DNA from: Candidatus Methanoperedentaceae archaeon | Lineage (GTDB): Archaea; Halobacteriota; Methanosarcinia; Methanosarcinales; Methanoperedenaceae | DNA: 20,904 bases | NCBI GenBank assembly: GCA_014859785.1 | Contig: JACUTP010000012.1 | Span: forward strand, 1 to 20,904 | Direction of reading: 5' to 3' | Part shown: piece after piece, positions 1 through 6,773 of the stretch | Layout: every line of letters begins with the position of its first letter | Numbering within the stretch: position 1 is the first letter of the stretch | Position numbers and translations under genes: made by a program | The notes under the pieces: model-generated | Database searches by the model: none | Seen by the model: the letters and a program-made list of their open reading frames with translations, nothing else | Told to the model about the DNA's origin: nothing

Positions 1-92
1 AATAATTCAAATAGATAAATAAGGGTTACAATTGTTTTCTATTGGAAATGATTGTATCAGTAATTAATTGCTGTCAAGCAAGGAGTGGAGTA

Positions 93-103
93 TCTATTTA
101 ATT
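93..103 (+). promoter_or_regulatory. Putative TATA element of the small membrane-protein gene
   Basis: The AT-rich stretch TCTATTTAATT lies about 40 bases before the start codon at 141. A transcription start about 25 bases downstream would leave a short leader, although the GGAGGT ribosome binding site at 129-134 would then sit near its 5' end. This is assigned by position and composition only. Confidence 0.35.
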
Positions 104-140
104 GGGACAATGTTCAGGGAAAGATTATGGAGGTTAATTT

Positions 141-323
141 ATGGAAGATGATGAAATAAAGCAGATAAAACAGACACTTAATGACCTTACCGTCAAAATT
201 GATAACAAAGTTGATGAGTTGTCAAAATCAAAAGGGAAGATAAACGAAAACCTTCTTGCTTATATGGCAGGAGCATTTGTTGGCGGAGTAGTCATCGGTT
301 ACGTGATAGGTAGAACAAGATAA
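141..323 (+). CDS. Small tail-anchored glycine-zipper protein, function unknown
   Basis: A 60-residue protein with a clear two-part design. Residues 1-36 are charged and helix-prone (EDDEIKQIKQ onward) and could form a coiled coil. Residues 38-57 form one hydrophobic segment ending in RTR. The segment contains G44, G48, G49, G53 and G57, so it holds overlapping GxxxG pairs, a glycine-zipper pattern that often packs helices together in membranes. A strong ribosome binding site (GGAGGT, 129-134) six bases before the ATG supports the start. The expected topology is cytoplasmic N-terminus with a C-terminal membrane anchor. I do not recognise a named family. The downstream DNA is degraded, so the gene stands alone next to a mobile-element remnant. 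Confidence 0.7.
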   Translation: MEDDEIKQIKQTLNDLTVKIDNKVDELSKSKGKINENLLAYMAGAFVGGVVIGYVIGRTR

Positions 324-418
324 AACAGCAAATATAGTAGGTGATGTTAATGAGGTTATATTATGGATATAATATGGACGACCCTTTCTTTTTTCAAATC
401 TGCGCTTTCCATTCACCA

Positions 419-636
419 CTAATCCTTGGGATAATCCTTGAAAAGCCGGTCTATGAAAACATTAGTCTCTGTGCCTTTTGACAATTCTTTCTTTAGCAAT
501 GTAAAAATAGAATTTTCAGGTATCTGGGATTTCTCAATAGCTCCCTTAACCTTTCAGGAATGGTGAAAACAACATATCTGTGCGGAACCTTTAGGAGCTT
601 ATGATGTCTATACAAAATTACCAACACGATTTGAAA
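419..636 (-). pseudogene. Degraded mobile-element DNA with an IS91-type transposase fragment
   Basis: This is most of the 418-base stretch (324-741) that lacks an intact gene. Reading the minus strand, 591-535 encodes KVPHRYVVFTIPERLRELL, which matches the conserved HR-VVFTIP block of IS91-type (Y2) transposases as I know the family. An in-frame stop lies upstream (near 615-617) and another downstream (near 496), so the frame cannot make a transposase. A second short minus-strand frame (553-419) ends in FIDRLFKDYPKD; it has no start codon, and I do not recognise it. The cysteine-rich N-terminus and the catalytic tyrosine region of a transposase are absent. I read this as a decayed insertion; the similarity is from memory, not a search. 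Confidence 0.5.
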
Positions 637-741
637 CGGTCATTTGTTTACAATAGGTTTAAGTATTTTAACTTCAAGTAAGGCAGTAGTTGTTACTATT
701 GTTTAAAGAAATGTTTATCATTAATCAGGAGCAAATAAAGA

Positions 742-1167
742 ATGGCAGATTTTAGAGTAGTGGTTTCGGACAGTAAAACCGGAAAAGCGTATCAGATTGT
801 ATCTTCAGGTGGAGAGGCAAACAAATTTATCGGGAAAAAAATCGGGGATACTGTTGGCGGCGATGCGGTAGGGTTGGCAGGATATACTCTTAAATTGACT
901 GGTGGAAGTGATAAAGACGGTTTTGCCATGAGGGGGGATTTACCAGGTTCAGCAAGGAGAAAAATCCTTGTTTCTGGCGGTGTTGGTTATGAACCCAGGG
1001 CAGGTGGAGTAAGGAAACGAAAATCAATGCGTGGCAATGAGGTATCTTCCGATATATCACAGATCAATGCTGTTGTTGTAGACTATGGCTCAAAATCACT
1101 GGAGATGATATTTGCCAGGGATGAAGAAGCGGAAGGTACCGGGGAATCTGTAAAAACCGGTGAGTAA
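742..1167 (+). CDS. rps6e: 30S ribosomal protein eS6
   Basis: A 141-residue protein with the archaeal eS6 pattern: ADFRVVVSDSKTGKAYQI at the N-terminus, then GKKIGDTV, GYTLKLTGGSDKDGFAMR, and a basic GGVRKRKSMRGN segment around residues 88-100. The protein is a component of the small ribosomal subunit. The family is about 125-135 residues in archaea; here the last 15 or so residues form an acidic tail (DEEAEGTGES) that is probably disordered. A CAGGAG ribosome binding site sits about ten bases before the ATG. AT-rich candidates for the promoter lie at 657-671 and 699-708. The gene stands on its own, without the aIF2-gamma partner often found beside eS6 in other archaea. Confidence 0.95.
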   Translation: MADFRVVVSDSKTGKAYQIVSSGGEANKFIGKKIGDTVGGDAVGLAGYTLKLTGGSDKDGFAMRGDLPGSARRKILVSGGVGYEPRAGGVRKRKSMRGNEVSSDISQINAVVVDYGSKSLEMIFARDEEAEGTGESVKTGE

Positions 1168-1221
1168 ACAAAAATCTTGTTGTTTTTAACAGGTGGGGAA
1201 CCACATTAATATTGCCAGTTG

Positions 1222-1262
1222 CATCCGCCCGTGAAAAAGAGGAAAGTATATATGGACGGATG
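1222..1262. promoter_or_regulatory. Inverted repeat enclosing a TATA-like box upstream of DUF356
   Basis: CATCCGCCC (1222-1230) and GGACGGATG (1254-1262) pair in 8 of 9 positions. The sequence between them contains AGTATATATG (about 1245-1254), a good TATA candidate for the downstream DUF356 gene. A repressor or activator dimer binding both arms would control access to that promoter. The pairing is seen directly; the regulatory role is inferred. Confidence 0.3.
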
Positions 1263-1327
1263 TTAAATATAATCTTGTAGAGATAGGAATCGGAAAAATG
1301 GACTTATCTGAAAAAACAGGGGGGACA

Positions 1328-1732
1328 ATGAATTCAATGGCTGTTGTAAGAGCAGACGATATGTCAAAAGTTAAAACCGCTATTTGTGATTTAATCAGAT
1401 ATGGACAGTTTACTTTTTTTGACAGGGCACGCAGGCTTGAGCCAGCGTTTGCTGATAATATCCTTGTACATGTAATGAAAAGTCCATTGAGGACGAGCTG
1501 TGAGGCAGCAGCAATTGTACCATTGGTGGACGAACCAAGTGCTGCAATAGGACGGTTGAGGAAGATTCATCCACCTGCACATGTTATTATCGTAAGTCCA
1601 AGACATGAGATATACCATGAACTGGTTAATTACGTGGATATACTTCCTGAAATTGACCTTACACTGGAACCGAAAGCATACTTCCAGACTGTCCGGGAAA
1701 CAGCAGTAGCCAGACAGGGTTCGGAATTCTGA
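1328..1732 (+). CDS. DUF356 family protein
   Basis: A protein of about 134 residues of the methanogen-restricted family I know as DUF356, of unknown function. Recognisable parts are the opening AVVRADDMSKVKTAICDL, a middle section with VPLVDEPSAAIGRL, and the characteristic RKIHPPAHVIIVSPRHE. I chose the ATG at 1328 because a GGGGG run ends four bases upstream and the conserved sequence begins right after it. The frame is open back to an ATG at 1298, which would add ten weakly characteristic residues (MDLSEKTGGT). The predicted protein is soluble, with no signal peptide or membrane segment. It lies between eS6 and the fwd operon; a T-run follows it, so it is probably transcribed separately from fwd. 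Confidence 0.8.
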   Translation: MNSMAVVRADDMSKVKTAICDLIRYGQFTFFDRARRLEPAFADNILVHVMKSPLRTSCEAAAIVPLVDEPSAAIGRLRKIHPPAHVIIVSPRHEIYHELVNYVDILPEIDLTLEPKAYFQTVRETAVARQGSEF

Positions 1733-1738
1733 GCTTAC

Positions 1739-1768
1739 TTTTTTTAAATCCTCTTGCCCTTGAGCAAG
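1739..1768 (+). terminator. Putative terminator after DUF356
   Basis: Seven consecutive T residues (1739-1745) begin seven bases after the stop codon; such T-tracts are enough for intrinsic termination in archaea. A weak five-pair hairpin (CTTGC 1753-1757 with GCAAG 1764-1768) follows rather than precedes the T-run, so the T-tract is the main evidence. Confidence 0.4.
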
Positions 1769-1788
1769 TATTATCGAACAAAATCACA

Positions 1789-1800
1789 TACTTTTTAAAC
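1789..1800 (+). promoter_or_regulatory. Putative TATA element of the fwdDBAC operon
   Basis: TACTTTTTAAAC lies about 45 bases before the fwdD ATG. Transcription would begin near 1825, just ahead of an AAAGGAG ribosome binding site at 1828-1834. It is the only AT-rich box in the gap that fits the expected spacing. Confidence 0.45.
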
Positions 1801-1844
1801 ATGGAAGTAATTTTACAGTTATATCATAAAGGAGAAGCTTGCGT

Positions 1845-2222
1845 ATGGCTTTAAAAATAACACTGATAACAGGAAGAACCATAAATCAGGGCGTATCTAT
1901 TGAAAATAAGACCGGCCAGGATTATCTCAAGGCAACAGCATGCTGTGAACTGAACTCAAAAAATATCGGGATTCTGGGCAGGGAACCCGGCTCAAACGTG
2001 AGGGTTAAGACAGATTATGGGGAAGTTGTTGTAACATTAAAAGAAAATGAGGGAAATCCCGACAGCATCGGATTTATCCCGATGGGTCCGTGGGCAAATG
2101 CCGTAGTAGACCCGGATACCAGGGGTTGCGGGATGCCCGGTTTTAAAGGGATACCGGCAGATGTTGAGGTTACGGATGATAAAGTGTTATTGATGAAAGA
2201 ATTAATTGCGGGGTACAAGTAA
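1845..2222 (+). CDS. fwdD: Formylmethanofuran dehydrogenase subunit D
   Basis: FwdD/FmdD is the small molybdopterin-binding subunit of formylmethanofuran dehydrogenase; it completes the pterin-guanine dinucleotide pocket that FwdB forms. The sequence opens with ALKITLITGRTINQG, typical of the family, and contains the GFIPMGPWANAV and GCGMPGFKG segments expected of this domain (about residues 75-105). At 125 residues it has the usual length. AAAGGAG at 1828-1834 is the ribosome binding site. A TTG at 1839 is in frame and closer to it, so a two-residue longer start is possible; I prefer the ATG because the conserved sequence begins there. The stop codon overlaps the fwdB start by one base. The molybdenum (Fmd) or tungsten (Fwd) form cannot be decided from sequence by eye. 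Confidence 0.93.
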   Translation: MALKITLITGRTINQGVSIENKTGQDYLKATACCELNSKNIGILGREPGSNVRVKTDYGEVVVTLKENEGNPDSIGFIPMGPWANAVVDPDTRGCGMPGFKGIPADVEVTDDKVLLMKELIAGYK

Positions 2223-3520
2223 TGACAGTTATTACCGATGCATTATGTCCGTTCTGCGGCTGCCTGTGTGATGACATTTCGGTGGTGGTGGAGGATAATA
2301 AGATAGTTGATGTTAAAAACGCCTGTAAGATTGGCGCTTCAAAAATAAGGGGACACCACAGGATAAAATCCCCGATGATAAGGGACGATAAAAATAGCGA
2401 TTTCAAGGAAGTTTCATACGACGAAGCCATCGATAAAGCGGCACAAATTCTTGCAGGCTCAAAGAGGGCACTTCTTTACGGGTGGGCATCCGCTTTATGC
2501 GAGGCACATAAAAAAGGAATATTGCTGGCAGAGGAACTGGGTGCGGTTATTGATAATACTGCAACCGTTTGCCATGCCCCTTCCGCACTTGCAATCCATG
2601 AAAAAGGCGTCCCTACTGCCACCCTGGGGCAGATAAAGAACCGGGCTGATGTTGTGATTTTCTGGGGCTGCAACCCCGTCCATTCACATCCCAGGCACAT
2701 GGGACGGTATTCCGTATTCCCGCGGGGTTTTTTCTCAGGTAAGGGCAGGCGCGGACGGAAGATTATTGTTGTTGATGTCAGGAAAACCAATACTGCCGGT
2801 ATCGCAGATGAATACGTGGAAATCCAGCAGGGAAGTGATTACCTGATAATATCCGCCCTCAGGGCAATACTATCCGGGCACGAGGATGTTGTTCCTGAAA
2901 GTGTTGGAGGGGTTGCCAGGAAAGACCTTCTAAGAATCGCAGCAATCCTGAAAGAGGCAAAGTTCGGGACATTGTTCTTCGGGATGGGACTTACCCAGAG
3001 CAAGTCAAGGTACAAGAATATTGATAACGCAATCTCGCTTGTTACTGAATTAAATTCATTTAATAAATTCATAATGATGCCCATGCGCGGTCATTACAAC
3101 GTGACTGGTTTCGGGCAGGTGTGTACCTGGGAGACGGGATTTGCCACAGCAGTCGATTTCTCAAGCGGTGCGCCGTACTATAATCCGGGCGAGACTGCTG
3201 CGAACGACCTTTTGTACAGGAAGGAAGTGGATGCAGCCATGATAATAGCGGGTGATGCAGGTGCGCATTTCCCTGCAAACTCAGTACGGGAGCTTGCAAA
3301 AATACCTGTCGTGCAGGTTGACCCTTACTGGAACCCCACAACCGAGGTTGCAAACGTGGTGATACCTTCAGCTATCAGCGGCGTGGAACTTGAAGGCACT
3401 GCATACAGGATGGACGGCGTATCCCTCAGGATGAGGAAAATGATTGAACCCGAACACCTGGCAGATGAGGAGATACTGGACAGGCTAATTGCCCGTGTAA
3501 GGGAAATCAGGGGTGAATAA
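2222..3520 (+). CDS. fwdB: Formylmethanofuran dehydrogenase subunit B, catalytic Mo/W subunit
   Basis: FwdB carries the tungsten or molybdenum centre that reduces CO2 to formate inside the enzyme. The N-terminal CPFCGCLCDD has C9, C12 and C16, which with C35 fit the single [4Fe-4S] cluster of the family. The metal ligand is expected in the TATVCHAPSALA motif at C117; the codon there is TGC, so it is cysteine rather than selenocysteine. Later segments such as FFGMGLTQSK and the IPSAISGVELEGTAYRMDG near the C-terminus are typical of this subunit. At 432 residues it is full length. Its start overlaps the fwdD stop by one base (TAATG), and fwdA begins two bases after its stop, which indicates translational coupling across the operon. 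Confidence 0.96.
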   Translation: MTVITDALCPFCGCLCDDISVVVEDNKIVDVKNACKIGASKIRGHHRIKSPMIRDDKNSDFKEVSYDEAIDKAAQILAGSKRALLYGWASALCEAHKKGILLAEELGAVIDNTATVCHAPSALAIHEKGVPTATLGQIKNRADVVIFWGCNPVHSHPRHMGRYSVFPRGFFSGKGRRGRKIIVVDVRKTNTAGIADEYVEIQQGSDYLIISALRAILSGHEDVVPESVGGVARKDLLRIAAILKEAKFGTLFFGMGLTQSKSRYKNIDNAISLVTELNSFNKFIMMPMRGHYNVTGFGQVCTWETGFATAVDFSSGAPYYNPGETAANDLLYRKEVDAAMIIAGDAGAHFPANSVRELAKIPVVQVDPYWNPTTEVANVVIPSAISGVELEGTAYRMDGVSLRMRKMIEPEHLADEEILDRLIARVREIRGE

Positions 3521-3522
3521 TC

Positions 3523-5244
3523 ATGGAACTTTTAATCAAGAACGCGGCTGTTTACGATCCGGTTAACGGCATAAAAGGCGACAGGACAGATGTTTCCATA
3601 AAGGACGGAAAAATCGTTGATAAGGTAAGCAGCGGTTGTACAGGGATTGATGCAGGCGGAAGGCTTGTGATGGCTGGCGGTGTTGATGCCCACTCCCACA
3701 TCGCAGGCTCAAAAGTAAACGTTGGCAGGCTGATGCGTCCTGAGGATTCCCGCGCCGGGATAAAACCCAGGACAAAAACAACCCGCCCATGCACAGGATA
3801 TACTGTTCCGAATGTTTATGCAATGGGTTACAGGTATGCCAATATGGGGTATACCACGGTTTTTGAAGCAGCCCAGGCTATCATGAAAGCCCGCCATACC
3901 CATGAGGAACTTGAGGAGATTCCCATAATCGACAAGGGCGCACTCACACTTTTCGGGAGCAACTGGCCGACCATGGACTTTGTGCGTGAGAATGACATGG
4001 ATAAACTTGCAGCATACGTGTCATGGGGACTTCTCGCAAGCAGGGGATTCGGCATAAAGGTCGTGAATCCTGGCGGCGGTGAGATGTGGGGTTTCGGGAA
4101 AAACGTAACAGGTCTTGATGATGTTGTCCCGGAATTTGAGGTTACGCCCTCCCAAATTATAACCTCCCTGATGAAGGTTAACGAGATGCTCGGACTTCCG
4201 CATTCGGTACACCTTCACTGCAACAACCTTGGCAAACCCGGAAACTACACGACCACCCTTGAGAGTATGAAACTTGCAAAACAGGTAAAAGCAGGAAAGG
4301 ACAGGCAGGTTATGCATGTAACACATCTTACCTTCAATGCATGGGGCGGGACAAACTGGGGAGATTTCGAGTCCAGGGCTGATGAAATTGCAAAGTATTT
4401 GAATAATAATGATAACGTAACCACTGATATGGGCCAGCTTATTTTCGGAAACGCTACCACAATGACAGCAGACGGTCCTGTACAGTATGCGAATGCAAAG
4501 CTTTTGCATGCCAAATGGGGTAACGGTGATGTTGAACTTGAAGATTCATCAGGTGTTGTGCCAATAACCTATGTGAAGCAAATCTCAATCCATGCCATTA
4601 TGTGGGCAATCGGACTTGAACTTGCCCTGCTCACAGATGACCCGTACAAGGTGTTATTGACAACAGACCATCCTAACGGCGGTCCGTTCGTGAATTATCC
4701 GGAGGTTATTGCCCTTCTTATGAGCAACAGGAAACGCCAGGAAGAAATTGCGACCCTCCACAAGGCAGTTCATTCACAGACAAAAATACCTGGAATTGAC
4801 CGTGAACTTGACTTTAATGATATTGCCATAATGACAAGAGCAGGTACTTCAAAGGTTCTCGGGCTGCTTGAGCACGGCAAGGGTCATCTCGGTATAGGTG
4901 CTGATGCCGATATCTCGATATACGATATCAAACCAGATGAGATTGACCCGTCTGCTGAGCACTCAAAGATTAAGAGTGCTTTCTCATCTGCTGCTTATAC
5001 AATAAAAGGCGGGGAAATCGTGGCAAGAGACGGCGAGATAACAGCAACTCCAGCAGGCAGGACGTTCTGGGTGGATGCAAAAGTACCGCAATCGCATACT
5101 GATGAAATGATGAAAGATATCAGGGCGAAATTCAAGAATTACTACTCAATAAACCTTGCAAATTACATGGTGCAGGATGCATATGTTACCCACCAGAACG
5201 TAATCAAAGCGGGTGTCGGTACCGCTGCTTCGGAGGTGGATTAA
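3523..5244 (+). CDS. fwdA: Formylmethanofuran dehydrogenase subunit A, metal-dependent amidohydrolase
   Basis: FwdA condenses formate, delivered through an internal tunnel from FwdB, with methanofuran to give formylmethanofuran. The amidohydrolase metal-binding HxH is in VDAHSHIAG (H57, H59). K179 in GFGIKVVNPGG is the expected carboxylated lysine bridging two zinc ions. H230 or H232 in SVHLHCNN, H265 or H268 in VMHVTHLTF, and D382 in TTDHPNGGPF complete the site by analogy with the known structure. The length of 573 residues matches full-length family members. A GGGGTGA ribosome binding site sits inside the end of fwdB. No truncation or missing active-site residue was seen. Confidence 0.97.
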   Translation: MELLIKNAAVYDPVNGIKGDRTDVSIKDGKIVDKVSSGCTGIDAGGRLVMAGGVDAHSHIAGSKVNVGRLMRPEDSRAGIKPRTKTTRPCTGYTVPNVYAMGYRYANMGYTTVFEAAQAIMKARHTHEELEEIPIIDKGALTLFGSNWPTMDFVRENDMDKLAAYVSWGLLASRGFGIKVVNPGGGEMWGFGKNVTGLDDVVPEFEVTPSQIITSLMKVNEMLGLPHSVHLHCNNLGKPGNYTTTLESMKLAKQVKAGKDRQVMHVTHLTFNAWGGTNWGDFESRADEIAKYLNNNDNVTTDMGQLIFGNATTMTADGPVQYANAKLLHAKWGNGDVELEDSSGVVPITYVKQISIHAIMWAIGLELALLTDDPYKVLLTTDHPNGGPFVNYPEVIALLMSNRKRQEEIATLHKAVHSQTKIPGIDRELDFNDIAIMTRAGTSKVLGLLEHGKGHLGIGADADISIYDIKPDEIDPSAEHSKIKSAFSSAAYTIKGGEIVARDGEITATPAGRTFWVDAKVPQSHTDEMMKDIRAKFKNYYSINLANYMVQDAYVTHQNVIKAGVGTAASEVD

Positions 5245-6006
5245 ATGCAGGAAGTTCTTTTAAAACCCGGAATGGAAATCAGGATTTCAGTTGAGGCCGA
5301 GAATATCTCGCCTGATAAGTTTTCAAACAAAACAGCAGAGGAGATTAAATCCATCGGTATCAGGATGGGAAATCATAAAACCACAGTCGGTGAATTGTTC
5401 TCAGTTAAAGTAAACGGCAGCGGTACACCTGAAGATACAAAGATTGTAATGGAAGGGGATTTTTCCCGGATAAAAAGAATCGGTGAAGGAATGACGGCGG
5501 GAACGATTCTCATTAAAGGCAATGTCGACATGCACGTTGGCGCAAGGATGGTCGGCGGCAGGATAACAGTTACAGGCAATGCCGACTCATGGGCTGGAAG
5601 GGAAATGAAAGGCGGGGAACTGGTAATCGAAGGAAATGCCGGTTATTACCTTGGTGCAGGATACCGCGGCGAGGCATGCGGGATGCGTGGCGGTAAGATT
5701 ACCGTTATGGGTAATGCCCTTGATTTTGTGGGTGAGCACATGTGCGGGGGTGAAATTATCATAAAGGGCAATGCAGGAATTCTCCCCGGAATTAGCAACA
5801 ACGGCGGTAAAATTGTAATTGGGGGCAATACCGCAAGACCGGGAAGTGAGATGACAAAAGGCACGATAATCGTTAATGGTTCGGTTGACGAAATGATGCC
5901 TGTTTTTAAGCCAGAAGGCGCGGAAGATGTTGATGGTGTTTCGTACATGAAATATACAGGCGATGTCATACTGAACGGGAAAGGAGTACTGTACGTCAGG
6001 GAATGA
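5245..6006 (+). CDS. fwdC: Formylmethanofuran dehydrogenase subunit C
   Basis: FwdC is the structural beta-helix subunit that binds FwdA. The 253-residue protein has tandem repeats of the GGxIxVxGNA type, for example GGRITVTGNADSW, GGELVIEGNAGYY, GGKITVMGNALDF and GGEIIIKGNAG, spread across about residues 75-215. This repeat is shared with the C-terminal (GXGXG) domain of glutamate synthase. The ATG directly follows the fwdA stop codon and is preceded by GGAGGT at 5231-5236. It is the last gene of the tight operon. The polyferredoxin and other subunits E, F and G that complete the enzyme in methanogens are not in this window and must be elsewhere if present. Confidence 0.95.
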   Translation: MQEVLLKPGMEIRISVEAENISPDKFSNKTAEEIKSIGIRMGNHKTTVGELFSVKVNGSGTPEDTKIVMEGDFSRIKRIGEGMTAGTILIKGNVDMHVGARMVGGRITVTGNADSWAGREMKGGELVIEGNAGYYLGAGYRGEACGMRGGKITVMGNALDFVGEHMCGGEIIIKGNAGILPGISNNGGKIVIGGNTARPGSEMTKGTIIVNGSVDEMMPVFKPEGAEDVDGVSYMKYTGDVILNGKGVLYVRE

Positions 6007-6029
6007 GGATAATATTTAATACAGAATAC

Positions 6030-6066
6030 GGTATAATTTAAAACATAATTATTCTCCATGATTATG
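6030..6066. promoter_or_regulatory. Putative promoter and inverted repeat of the cytochrome gene
   Basis: GGTATAATTTAAAA (6030-6043) is a TATA-like box after fwdC. Directly after it, CATAAT (6044-6049) and ATTATG (6061-6066) form a perfect six-pair inverted repeat with 11 bases between. That position is around the predicted transcription start, where a bound protein could block transcription. The role is inferred from position only. Confidence 0.35.
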
Positions 6067-6100
6067 TGACTGTACAGCTTTAGGTAACAAACAGATAAAA

Positions 6101-6694
6101 ATGAAATTCAAAGCTGAGACTGTTATTGGTTTAATCATCCTTATTGCCGTGGGGTTAGTGATATGGGTATTTTTTTCACCTGGCCCAGTAGTCGATACAC
6201 CCGTGGAAGATTCTAATAAAATAGTTACTCAGGTTGAAGAAACCAACTCCCCATCTGAATTTAAACAGTTAGATTCGATGGGAAATAATATCTGTGAGGG
6301 ATGCCACATATCAGGTAAGTCATTCAATCCGCAGGCATATGAGCTTAAAGAGCATGTGGAAGGCGGAGCTTATTGTTTTAAATGCCATACTATTGACCAT
6401 AATACCCATCCCATAAACCAAAATGTAACATGTGAGAAATGCCACGACTCAGCTGCACCGCAGGTACCTGAATACCTCAATGGCAGGATTGTATGTGGGG
6501 ATTGCCATGATTATCCTGACCCCCTTGCTCCAAGTCAAGGTAACATTGTTGTGATACATCGCCCGAGAAACGTGGGCTGCACGGATTGCCATACTGAATC
6601 CTGTTTAAACTGCCACGATGAAATCGGAACAGGTGAGAAGTGGGATAAAAGACTCACACATTTTAATACCCTGATAAAAGGGTTCGATACCTGA
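6101..6694 (+). CDS. Membrane-anchored hexaheme c-type cytochrome
   Basis: A 197-residue protein with one N-terminal hydrophobic segment (about residues 7-25) that looks like an uncleaved anchor, followed by an extracytoplasmic domain. Six CxxCH haem-attachment motifs are present: C65-H69, C92-H96, C111-H115, C132-H136, C160-H164 and C168-H172. The last two are separated by three residues (TES), so those haems should be very close. Additional histidines (H84, H100, H103, H153, H187) could serve as distal ligands. Multihaem cytochromes of this kind carry electrons across or outside the membrane. The gene starts 94 bases after fwdC with its own promoter candidate. I cannot match it to a named cytochrome family; its electron partners are unknown. 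Confidence 0.88.
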   Translation: MKFKAETVIGLIILIAVGLVIWVFFSPGPVVDTPVEDSNKIVTQVEETNSPSEFKQLDSMGNNICEGCHISGKSFNPQAYELKEHVEGGAYCFKCHTIDHNTHPINQNVTCEKCHDSAAPQVPEYLNGRIVCGDCHDYPDPLAPSQGNIVVIHRPRNVGCTDCHTESCLNCHDEIGTGEKWDKRLTHFNTLIKGFDT

Positions 6695-6742
6695 TTTAGT
6701 GTGGTGAAGACAGGCGTTTTTGATAAAATAGATACGAATGTT

Positions 6743-6752
6743 TTTTATACAA
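6743..6752 (+). promoter_or_regulatory. Putative promoter of the DUF373 gene, probably leaderless
   Basis: TTTTATACAA lies with its centre about 26 bases before the ATG at 6774. That is the usual distance from TATA box to transcription start in archaea. Because no clear ribosome binding site precedes the ATG, the message is probably leaderless. Confidence 0.45.
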
Positions 6753-6773
6753 ACATGAATATATGAAAGAATA

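Noticed and set aside
2567..2578. Possible selenocysteine at the FwdB metal ligand
   Set aside because: The codon in TATVCHAPS is TGC, not TGA, so this is the cysteine form.
4021..4509. A 162-residue minus-strand frame inside fwdA
   Set aside because: It lies wholly opposite a complete, conserved fwdA reading frame and its translation shows no recognisable motif, so it is a shadow.
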